From Alphaproteobacteria bacterium (lineage in GTDB: Bacteria > Pseudomonadota > Alphaproteobacteria > UBA6615): a stretch of 47,691 nucleotides of DNA. The stretch lies in NCBI GenBank assembly GCA_028822385.1, contig JAPKDV010000005.1:1-47691 (forward strand), read 5' to 3'. This document shows positions 26,113 through 33,647 of this stretch, in pieces; the first letter of the stretch is position 1, and every line of letters begins with the position of its first letter. The notes under the pieces are model-generated. The model was not told the DNA's origin and did no database searches. It saw nothing but the letters and a program-made list of their open reading frames with translations. Made by a program: the position numbers and the translations under genes.

Positions 26113-26198
26113 AAGCTCTTTTGGGTCGGAAAATTACCGGCACCTAATTCAAAACCCTCTGAATGCCGGTGTCTCTGGCGGCTTGAGGGGAGACCGAT

Positions 26199-26723
26199 AT
26201 GAACCTCATCACTTTCAGCGATCGTCTGTCCAAATTCCTTATGGTCGTGGCGGCGCTCTGGGCTTTTGGCCTGACTTTTATGATCCTTGCCGACATTATT
26301 GGGCGCGGCGCGTTTGATGCGCCGATCAATGGCACCGCCGAACTAGTGACCGCCTCGATCGTGATCATCGTTTTCCTGCAGGCTGGTTATGCTATCCGCA
26401 GCCGTTCGATGCTGCGTGCAGACTTTCTTGTGATTCATCTTCCGCCGCGCGTCCAAAAGGTGTTGCTGGCGATCGGCTATCTGCTAGGAGCGGCATTCTT
26501 CCTAATGATTATCACCGGCGGGCTCGATGAGAGCATTCGCTCCTACACCGAAGGTGAATATGAAGGTGAGGGCGCGCTGCGTGTGCCGTCCTGGCCGGCG
26601 CGCTGGACGGTGCTGATTGGCAGTGGTCTCGCCATGGTCAATTATCTCGTGTTGGCGTATGTCGACGTCTTCAAACCCGAACTGTCGGATTCCGAAGTGG
26701 ATCCGAACGCGCCGCAGCTCTAG
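26199..26723 (+). CDS. dctQ: TRAP transporter small permease, DctQ family
   Basis: A 174-residue membrane protein with four hydrophobic spans (approximately residues 14-36, 45-65, 84-106 and 130-152), the normal layout of DctQ. The loop after the second span contains RSRSMLRADFLVIHLPPRVQKVL, with the short charged segment typical of this family. It associates with the large DctM permease in the inner membrane. The gene lies between the receptor and DctM genes in the standard TRAP order, 33 bases before dctM. Confidence 0.88.
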   Translation: MNLITFSDRLSKFLMVVAALWAFGLTFMILADIIGRGAFDAPINGTAELVTASIVIIVFLQAGYAIRSRSMLRADFLVIHLPPRVQKVLLAIGYLLGAAFFLMIITGGLDESIRSYTEGEYEGEGALRVPSWPARWTVLIGSGLAMVNYLVLAYVDVFKPELSDSEVDPNAPQL

Positions 26724-26756
26724 CTGCGTGCTGCGACCTATTAAGGAACGATAACC

Positions 26757-28118
26757 GTGTTTGAAGTTAATATTGCCGTACTTTTGATTGTATGCCTGAT
26801 AGCGCTTGTCGCGATCGGTGTGCATATTGCTATAGCGCTGGGCATGACTAGTGCGCTGGGTATTTTCCTTGTCACCGGTAGTGATATTTATGCCTTCCGC
26901 ACCGTGCAGACGATGCTGGCTGCTACCGCCTATGAAGCGATCCGTGATTTTGTTTTCGCCGTGATTCCACTCTTCTTGCTGATGGGTGAATTCATCAGCA
27001 AGTCGGGAACGGTCACCGATGTCTATCGTGGCATCAACCGATTGTTGCGCCGCCTGCCGGGTCGATTGGCCATTGCTACTGTTCTTGGAAATGCGCTGTT
27101 CTCGTTTGTGACCGGTGTGAGCATTGCGTCAGCTGCAACTTTCTCGCGGATTGCCTATCCGGAGATGAGGCGCTTTGGCTATCATCCGGGATTTGCGCTG
27201 GGTTCGGTCGCCGGATCGAGCTGTCTTGGTATGCTTATCCCGCCGAGCGTGCTGATGATCGTTTGGGGCATCCTCACCGAGCAATCTATCGGCCAGCTCT
27301 TCGCGGCCGGCGTCCTGCCCGGACTGATGCTGATGACCATGTTCATCGCCTATGTGCTGGCGATGGCCATCATCAAGCCAGAGGTTGTGGGCGGTAATAT
27401 GACGAAAGATCAGCAGGTTGAAGCTGAAGAAGATGACGATGTTTCGACTACGCAGTTCTTCATTAGCCTGTTTGGCATTGTTGCTGTTGTGGTGGCAGTG
27501 CTAGGTGGCATCTGGTTTGGTGTTTTCTCGCCGACCGAAGGTGCTGGTGCTGGTGCCTTTATAGGTCTGATCCTCGCCCTCATTAAGGGGATGCGATTCA
27601 AGGAGTTTATTGCTGCCATTCTGTCTGTCGGACGGACCTCGGCACCGATCTTACTTCTGCTCGTTGCGGCTTCGCTTTATTCCCGCACACTAGCGATGAC
27701 TGGTATGGCTAACGCGATCGAGAGTTTGTTTATTGGTTCGGGCATGGAACCTTGGATGATCATCGGCGTGATGGTGCTGATTTGGTTTGCGTTGGGCATG
27801 ATCATCGATTCGATCTCGATCATGCTACTGACCGCCGCGATTTTCTCACCGATTGCCGTAAAACTTGGCTTCGATCCGATCGCCTTTGCTATCGTTGCCA
27901 TCATCGCTATCGAGGCAGGACTTCTTACTCCGCCCTTTGGGCTATTAGTTTATACGGTTAAATCGGCAATCTCGGATATCGATCCGAATATGAACGTCAT
28001 GACGATCTTTAAGAGCTCGACGCCCTATTGGATCGTCATGCTGATAGGAATGGTCCTGATCGTGAAATACCCAATCATTGCGAGCTACCTGCCCAATCTG
28101 CTCTTTCCCTCTGGATAG
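26757..28118 (+). CDS. dctM: TRAP transporter large permease, DctM family
   Basis: A 453-residue polytopic membrane protein, the sodium-coupled transport subunit. Family features are PLFLLMGEFISKSG in the first half, GSVAGSSCLGMLIPPSVLMIVWG (the G-S-x-x-x-x-x-x-x-P-P-S motif), FSPTEGAGAGAFIGL in the middle, and LTPPFGLLVYTVKS in the second half. The cytoplasmic loop near residues 215-240 is unusually acidic (EAEEDDDVSTTQ). The start codon is GTG with AAGGAA about ten bases upstream. It ends the operon begun at 24960 and converges on the acyl-CoA dehydrogenase at 28140 with a 21-base gap. Confidence 0.93.
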   Translation: MFEVNIAVLLIVCLIALVAIGVHIAIALGMTSALGIFLVTGSDIYAFRTVQTMLAATAYEAIRDFVFAVIPLFLLMGEFISKSGTVTDVYRGINRLLRRLPGRLAIATVLGNALFSFVTGVSIASAATFSRIAYPEMRRFGYHPGFALGSVAGSSCLGMLIPPSVLMIVWGILTEQSIGQLFAAGVLPGLMLMTMFIAYVLAMAIIKPEVVGGNMTKDQQVEAEEDDDVSTTQFFISLFGIVAVVVAVLGGIWFGVFSPTEGAGAGAFIGLILALIKGMRFKEFIAAILSVGRTSAPILLLLVAASLYSRTLAMTGMANAIESLFIGSGMEPWMIIGVMVLIWFALGMIIDSISIMLLTAAIFSPIAVKLGFDPIAFAIVAIIAIEAGLLTPPFGLLVYTVKSAISDIDPNMNVMTIFKSSTPYWIVMLIGMVLIVKYPIIASYLPNLLFPSG

Positions 28119-28139
28119 ATTCTAACCAGCAGCCGCTAA

Positions 28140-29348
28140 TCAGAAGCCGTAGAGATCGGTGCCGTCTTGCGACCCGATCGCACGCATGGCGCGCAACAGA
28201 CATATCTGGTTTGTGCCGTCCGAGTGCAGGAAGCTGGCGGCATCCCGCATGTATTTTTCAACCGGATGCTCGTACATGATGCTGGCACCACCGAGCACTT
28301 CTGCCGACAGTTTGCAGACCTCGAAGGCCACTTCTGATGCGTTCACCTTAGCAAGTAGTCCGTGGACCCGCGCGTCAGAATGATGTCTGTCGGCGAGCCA
28401 GGCTGCCTTCCATATTTGTAGGCGTGCCGCATCAAGTAGCATCACCATCCGGCCGAGCATCAGCGCGATGGCCTGGTGCTCGATGATTGGCTTGCCGCCC
28501 TGTACGCGTTCCTTCGCGTAAGACAGAGCGTATTCATAAGCTGCGCGGCCAACGCCAAGTACCGTGGCCGCAGCTTCAGCTTTGCTGCCCGGCAGGTATT
28601 TGCTGCGCAATTCAGTTAACATGCCCTCGCCGACGAGCAAGTTGGAAACGGGAACCCGGCAGTCTTCTAGATGGAAGGTGCCATTAGTGGCCAGCCGCTG
28701 GCTGCTCTTTTCATGGAAAAAGCCGACGCGAAATCCGGGCGTGTCGTGTGGCACCACGAACACGGCGCCACCTTCGCTCAGGTTCTTGTCCGTGTCGGTT
28801 CTCGCGATGATGAAATAGAGCTTCGCCATCGAACCGTTTGAGATGTAGCGCTTGGTGCCATTGAGGACATACTCATCGCCATCGCGTACGGCAGACATGT
28901 GCAGGGCGATATCGGGCGTGTCGTGATAGCCCTGATGGTCTGAACCCACGCCCTCCTCCGTGATTCCGATAGCGGTTGTAGCTTCCGGGTCTTCGACAAA
29001 AGGTGGAATGAAGCGTTGTTGCTGTTCGGGCGTCATCGCGTCCTTAAGCAGATGGGCGGTCTTCCAGCACTGATCCATGATGACAGCAAAACCCAGATCA
29101 CCGACGCCAAGTTCTTCCCCGACGACGCACATGGTCATGATGTCCTGCTCGGCACCGCCAAATTCCTTCGTTACCCCAAGGGTACGCAGGCCAAGCTCAT
29201 CGGCTGCCCGTATCCAGTCCCAGGGAATGCGTTCCTCGGCTGTGGGCAGGCGGTCGCGGCGCAGTACATCGGGTTTGATCACCTGTTCGGTAAAACCGCG
29301 CGCGATATCGCGCCACCGCAGTTGTTCCTTGTTTAACTGGAAATCCAT
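28140..29348 (-). CDS. Acyl-CoA dehydrogenase with Asp at the catalytic Glu position
   Basis: A 402-residue flavoprotein of the acyl-CoA dehydrogenase family, starting MDFQLNKEQLRWRDIARGF. It has the FAD-loop ITEEGVGSDHQG in place of the usual TEPxAGSD and the substrate segment RYISNGSMAKLYFIIART. At the C-terminus the usual EGTNEI reads HSDGTNQI, so Asp377 (codon 28218-28220) replaces the catalytic glutamate. Asp in the active site is known in some dehydrogenases acting on cyclic acyl-CoAs, but here it may also mean altered activity. ATG 29348 was chosen for AGGGA upstream and the family start; the frame extends to 29435. The insertion DTPDIALHMSAVRDGDEY is longer than in the paralogue at 3139. 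Substrate unknown. Confidence 0.88.
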   Translation of the reverse strand: MDFQLNKEQLRWRDIARGFTEQVIKPDVLRRDRLPTAEERIPWDWIRAADELGLRTLGVTKEFGGAEQDIMTMCVVGEELGVGDLGFAVIMDQCWKTAHLLKDAMTPEQQQRFIPPFVEDPEATTAIGITEEGVGSDHQGYHDTPDIALHMSAVRDGDEYVLNGTKRYISNGSMAKLYFIIARTDTDKNLSEGGAVFVVPHDTPGFRVGFFHEKSSQRLATNGTFHLEDCRVPVSNLLVGEGMLTELRSKYLPGSKAEAAATVLGVGRAAYEYALSYAKERVQGGKPIIEHQAIALMLGRMVMLLDAARLQIWKAAWLADRHHSDARVHGLLAKVNASEVAFEVCKLSAEVLGGASIMYEHPVEKYMRDAASFLHSDGTNQICLLRAMRAIGSQDGTDLYGF

Positions 29349-29581
29349 TTGGCATTCCCTATGGTATCGACGGCGTTGGCCATTCTTGTGCGGCCAATTA
29401 GGTATTACGCTATTTTCCGATTTGGCAATTGTCAAAGCAATCCGGAGAGTGTGATCCTGCTATCACCTTCCTCGGGATCCATAGAGAGCTCCGGGAAATT
29501 CAGTTATCGATGTCTGGAAGATAGGCCCGAACATCCCCATATAGGGGGACAGACAGTTTTTAACTTATATAGGACAGGCCC

Positions 29582-31654
29582 ATGTCATTCACGAATGACT
29601 TGAATTCAGCGATCGCCAACTGGGATGGTGCGCTCGACCTGCCTGATTTTGCAGTCATAGAGGATCGCGATTTCGACGCAGCCTTCACCGTTGCTTTGCC
29701 AGAGCATCTGGCCGAGATCAACGGAATAGCGAACAACCCTGACGCGCCATCCTTCGAGAATACCATAGCAGCGCTAGAGCGGGCCGGCGAATTGCTGGAC
29801 CGCGCGGCGAGTATCTTCTGGAACCTGTCGGGTGCGAACACCAACGACACGATTCAGAGATTGGAACGCAAGTTGGCACCCGAGATGTCGCGGCATTCCT
29901 CGGCGATCACCATGAACAGTGAATTGTTCGTGCGCATCGATGTTCTCTATCAGGCGCGTGGGGCATTGGGTCTTGATGCTGAAGCGAACCGAGTTCTGGA
30001 ATTGACATGGAAGTCTTTCGTGCGTTCGGGTGCGCAGCTCGGCGGCGCTGAGCAAACCAAGCTTGCGGCGATCAATGAACGCCTCGCTTCACTGGGCACG
30101 GCGTTCTCCCAGAATGTTCTCGCCGATGAAAGCAGCTATGCGCTCGTTCTCGAAAATGTTGATGATCTTGCTGGCTTGCCGGGTTTTTTGGTGTCCAGCA
30201 TGGCTGCCGCGGCCGAGGAACGAGGGTATCCGGGCAAGCATGCGGTGACTCTGTCCCGCTCAATCATTGAGCCATTTTTGACATTTTCCGAACGCCGTGA
30301 TCTGCGCGAAGAGGCCTTTAAGGCTTGGGTTGGGCGGGGCGCAGGAGCGGGCGAACACGACAACCGACCTCTAGTCGCTGAAATGGTGCAGTTGCGTGCG
30401 GAGAAAGCCGCGCTGCTTGGCTATGACAGTTTTGCCCATTTTAAGCTCGACAACACCATGGCCAAAACGCCTGAGAATGTCCGCACGTTGCTGGAAACTA
30501 TGTGGGGGAAGGCCCGCGCTCGCGCTGCTGAAGAGGCCGCTGATCTTGCCAAACTGATCGCTGCCGAAGGTCACAATCACGCCGTGGCCCCGTGGGATTG
30601 GCGTCACTATTCCGAGAAGATGCGCGCGGCGCGGTTCGATTTTAACGAAGCTGAGGTCAAGCCCTATCTGCAGCTGGAAAAGATGATCGAAGCGGCTTTT
30701 GCAACGGCGGAGAAGCTGTTTGGCATCACCATTCGTCAGCATAAAGATGTGCAGACCTACCACCCGGATGTGCGAGTCTTTGAAGTGAGCAACGCCGAGG
30801 GAAAACGCATCGCAATTTTTCTGGGTGATTATTTTGCTCGGTCCTCAAAACGATCTGGCGCCTGGATGAGTTCGTTTCAGGATCAGCACCGCATCGCGGG
30901 GGAGAACGGCGATGAAGAGCAGATTCCTTTTGTTATAAACGTCATGAATTTTGCCAAGACGGCAGCTGGTGAGCCGATCCTGATCACTATGGACGATGCC
31001 CGGACACTGTTTCACGAGTTCGGCCATGCCTTGCACGGCATGCTCTCCAATGTGACCTATCCGTCCATTTCTGGAACCTCGGTCAGCCGAGATTTTGTTG
31101 AGTTGCCGTCCCAGCTTTTCGAGCACTGGCTGACAGTGCCGCAGGTGCTGCAAGAATACGCAGTTCACTATGAGACCGGAGAGCCGATCCCGGAAGCGCT
31201 GCTTGAGAAGCTGCAGTCTGCGGGCAAGTTTAATAAGGGCTTTACGAATGTTGAGTTCACGTCTTCGGCTCTGGTCGATATGGCTTTTCACGCACTCGAT
31301 CCGGAGCAGGCGGCTGATGTGGATCCGGTGGCGTTTGAGGCTGATGTGCTCTCGAAAATCGGCATGCCCGATGAGATCGTGATGCGTCATGCCACGTTGC
31401 ACTTCGCCCATGTGTTTTCAGGTGATGGATACTCGGCGGGTTACTATTCCTATATGTGGTCCGGTGTTCTTGATTCAGATGCCTATCGTGCATTCGAAGA
31501 AGCCGGTGACCCGTTTGATCCGGCAACGGCCGAAAAACTTTACCGTCATATCTATTCGTCGGGTGGCTCCATGGATCCCGAGGACGCCTATATCGCCTAT
31601 CGCGGTAAATTGCCGACGGCGGATGCCCTGATTGCTAAGGAAGGCCTAGCCTAG
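29582..31654 (+). CDS. M3-family metallopeptidase (oligopeptidase A/Dcp-like)
   Basis: A 690-residue zinc oligopeptidase. The catalytic zinc motif HEFGH is at residues 478-482 (LFHEFGHALHGML), and the third ligand glutamate is expected about 25 residues later in SVSRDFVELPSQLFEHW. The C-terminal segment containing GDGYSAGYYSYMW has the tyrosines that bind the transition state in this family. The length matches dipeptidyl carboxypeptidase (about 680) and oligopeptidase A. There is no signal peptide, so it is a cytosolic enzyme that degrades short peptides. It stands alone, divergent from the acyl-CoA dehydrogenase over 233 bases and 71 bases before the next gene. AGGACAGG precedes ATG. Confidence 0.93.
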   Translation: MSFTNDLNSAIANWDGALDLPDFAVIEDRDFDAAFTVALPEHLAEINGIANNPDAPSFENTIAALERAGELLDRAASIFWNLSGANTNDTIQRLERKLAPEMSRHSSAITMNSELFVRIDVLYQARGALGLDAEANRVLELTWKSFVRSGAQLGGAEQTKLAAINERLASLGTAFSQNVLADESSYALVLENVDDLAGLPGFLVSSMAAAAEERGYPGKHAVTLSRSIIEPFLTFSERRDLREEAFKAWVGRGAGAGEHDNRPLVAEMVQLRAEKAALLGYDSFAHFKLDNTMAKTPENVRTLLETMWGKARARAAEEAADLAKLIAAEGHNHAVAPWDWRHYSEKMRAARFDFNEAEVKPYLQLEKMIEAAFATAEKLFGITIRQHKDVQTYHPDVRVFEVSNAEGKRIAIFLGDYFARSSKRSGAWMSSFQDQHRIAGENGDEEQIPFVINVMNFAKTAAGEPILITMDDARTLFHEFGHALHGMLSNVTYPSISGTSVSRDFVELPSQLFEHWLTVPQVLQEYAVHYETGEPIPEALLEKLQSAGKFNKGFTNVEFTSSALVDMAFHALDPEQAADVDPVAFEADVLSKIGMPDEIVMRHATLHFAHVFSGDGYSAGYYSYMWSGVLDSDAYRAFEEAGDPFDPATAEKLYRHIYSSGGSMDPEDAYIAYRGKLPTADALIAKEGLA

Positions 31655-31725
31655 CAGTCAATTGACTCCGGTGCGACCGCGCGGCACCACATTCCCAACA
31701 AACAATCAAACAAGGGATATGTGTG

Positions 31726-32598
31726 ATGGGCGAAAATTTAGGAATGATCGGCTTGGGCAAGATGGGCTTGGGTCTGGCGCAACAGATGTTGGCCGATGGG
31801 CACGCCGTTTGCGGCTATGACATCGATCCTGTGCGGACGCAGATGCTCGTGGATGTGGGAGGAATGCCTTTGCCCAATGCGCGCGAAGTTGCCGAGAACA
31901 GCGATATCACCTTCTCCATCTTGCTCAAGCCGGAACACATTGAAGAGAACCTGTTTGGTCCCGATGGCATCGACCAGGTGAGCAAAACCGGCCTGATCCA
32001 TGTTGAGATGAGCACCATGCCGCCAGCTTACAGCAAGGACTTGGCCTCTAAGCTGGCCGCGTCTGGCATCGATATGCTGGATGCGCCAATCTCTGGTTCC
32101 ACACCGCAGGTTGATGCCCGCACTATTACGTTCATGGTGGGTGGCAGTGACGCAGCCTTTGCCCGCGTGCAGCCAATCATTGCGCTAATATCAGCTGACG
32201 CTACCCATACTGGTCCGTCGGGTTCGGGCGGGGTGATGAAGGTTGTCACCAATATGTATGTCAATGCGAGCACGGCGCTGATCGCTGAAATGCTGCTCAC
32301 GGGGGAGCGCGCCGGTCTATCCCCAGATGTGATGCGCCACTGTCTGCCGAAGGGTTCGGTGCGTGGCGCGATGCTGGATATGAGCCTAGACCCGGTGTTT
32401 AACCGTGATTTCACGGCGCGCGGTGCGGTCGAGATTTTTGTCAAGGATATGGGAATCGCCATCGATCTAGCGAAGGAAAACGGTATAGAGTTGCAGGTTG
32501 TGCCGGCTGCGCGGGCGATGTTTCAGCGTGCCGAGGCCGCAGGCTGGGGCAAGGATGACGCCATCCGAGTTCTGGAAGTCTACGAGGGTAAGGATTAG
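31726..32598 (+). CDS. NAD(P)-dependent beta-hydroxyacid dehydrogenase (HIBADH family), third paralogue
   Basis: A 290-residue dehydrogenase. The cofactor motif MIGLGKMGLG is near residues 6-15, DAPISGSTPQVDARTITFMVGG near 119-140 is the substrate region, and the catalytic lysine is in GVMKVVTNMYVNAS. The SGS instead of SGG and the KGSVRGAMLDMSLDP loop distinguish it from the mmsB-like protein at 5384, so its substrate probably differs. AAGGGA precedes ATG 31726; a GTG three bases earlier is an equivalent start. It is five bases ahead of an isopropylmalate/isocitrate-type dehydrogenase, and the two probably act on successive hydroxyacids. Confidence 0.88.
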   Translation: MGENLGMIGLGKMGLGLAQQMLADGHAVCGYDIDPVRTQMLVDVGGMPLPNAREVAENSDITFSILLKPEHIEENLFGPDGIDQVSKTGLIHVEMSTMPPAYSKDLASKLAASGIDMLDAPISGSTPQVDARTITFMVGGSDAAFARVQPIIALISADATHTGPSGSGGVMKVVTNMYVNASTALIAEMLLTGERAGLSPDVMRHCLPKGSVRGAMLDMSLDPVFNRDFTARGAVEIFVKDMGIAIDLAKENGIELQVVPAARAMFQRAEAAGWGKDDAIRVLEVYEGKD

Positions 32599-32603
32599 CA
32601 GCT

Positions 32604-33647
32604 ATGGCATCCAGCTATACAATTTGTGTGTTGCCGGGAGACGGGATTGGCACGGAAGTGACCGATTGTGGGCGTCAGGTGTTGGATGCGCTGTCGGGCC
32701 GGGGCGGTCCGAGGTTCGACTACGATGTTCGTCCGGCGGGCTATTACACCTTTCTGGGAGTTGGTCATTCTCTGCCAGATGGCACGCTCGACGCGGCAAA
32801 AGCGGCGGATGCGGTGCTGGTCGGGGCAATGGATGTGGCTCAGATACCGCCCCACGGTGGAGACCCTCTCGGCGGGTTGCGAATTGGTCTTGAGGTGAGT
32901 GCGAGCGTGCGCCCGTCCCGCACGATTGATGGCATTGCGGGGCCGACTAATGACATTGATTGTGTTGTCGTGCGTGAAGTGACCGAAGGCCTCTACTCCC
33001 GCGATGAGTATATGGGTGATGACGACGCAGCCTATGCGGTTCGTGTTGTAACCCGGAAAGCCTCAACCAATACCGCGCGGATGGCGTTCGCGCAGGCCAT
33101 GGCGCGACAGGAAACCTACGGTCGGCCTTCGCTTGTCACAGCCGTACATAAGGTCGGCGTGCTTAAACTCAGCGACGGGTTGTTTCTGGAGGCCTGCGCT
33201 GACGTGGCGCGAGAATTCCCGGAGATCGCCTATGAAACCGCAAATATCGATACCTGTGCCATGGATATGGTCCGAAATCCTGGGCATTTCGATGTCATCC
33301 TGGCAACCAATGCATTCGGGGATATTCTCTCTGATGTGGCCGCCGGGCTTGCGGCGGGACTGGGGCTGGCGGCCTCGGCATGTATCGGGGAACGCTGGGC
33401 CTATTTCGAGCCGGTGCATGGCACGGCGCCCGATATCGCCGGAAAGGGTATTGCTAACCCCTGTGCGACCATTCTGACCGTCGCTATGATGCTGCGCTAT
33501 CTGGGTGAGGATGAGAGTGCGGATGTGGTGGAGACTGCGGTCTATGGGGTTCTTGAAGATGGAAAAATCCGTACGGGTGATCTTGGTGGAAACGCGACCA
33601 GCACTGAGATGACCGATGCGATTCTCTCGTCTTTGAAAATCAAATGA
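32604..33647 (+). CDS. Beta-decarboxylating dehydrogenase (isopropylmalate/isocitrate/tartrate dehydrogenase family)
   Basis: A 347-residue NAD(P)- and Mg-dependent enzyme that oxidises and decarboxylates a 2-hydroxy-3-carboxy acid. Motifs: LPGDGIGTEVTD (N-terminal), REVTEGLYS with the catalytic tyrosine, AVHKVGVLKLSDGLF with the catalytic lysine, NAFGDILSDVAAGLAAGLG with the metal-binding aspartates, and EPVHGTAPDIAGKGIANP, the family signature. The selectivity helix reads GGLRIGLEVSASVRPSRTI, not like standard LeuB, so substrate could be isopropylmalate, tartrate, homoisocitrate or another hydroxyacid. It does not sit with leucine-biosynthesis genes. Its TGA overlaps the ATG of the polysaccharide-region gene at 33644 (ATGA). 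Confidence 0.9.
   Translation: MASSYTICVLPGDGIGTEVTDCGRQVLDALSGRGGPRFDYDVRPAGYYTFLGVGHSLPDGTLDAAKAADAVLVGAMDVAQIPPHGGDPLGGLRIGLEVSASVRPSRTIDGIAGPTNDIDCVVVREVTEGLYSRDEYMGDDDAAYAVRVVTRKASTNTARMAFAQAMARQETYGRPSLVTAVHKVGVLKLSDGLFLEACADVAREFPEIAYETANIDTCAMDMVRNPGHFDVILATNAFGDILSDVAAGLAAGLGLAASACIGERWAYFEPVHGTAPDIAGKGIANPCATILTVAMMLRYLGEDESADVVETAVYGVLEDGKIRTGDLGGNATSTEMTDAILSSLKIK

Noticed and set aside
31656-31667. Palindrome AGTCAATTGACT
   Set aside because: A 12-base palindrome can occur by chance and there is no second copy or known operator nearby.
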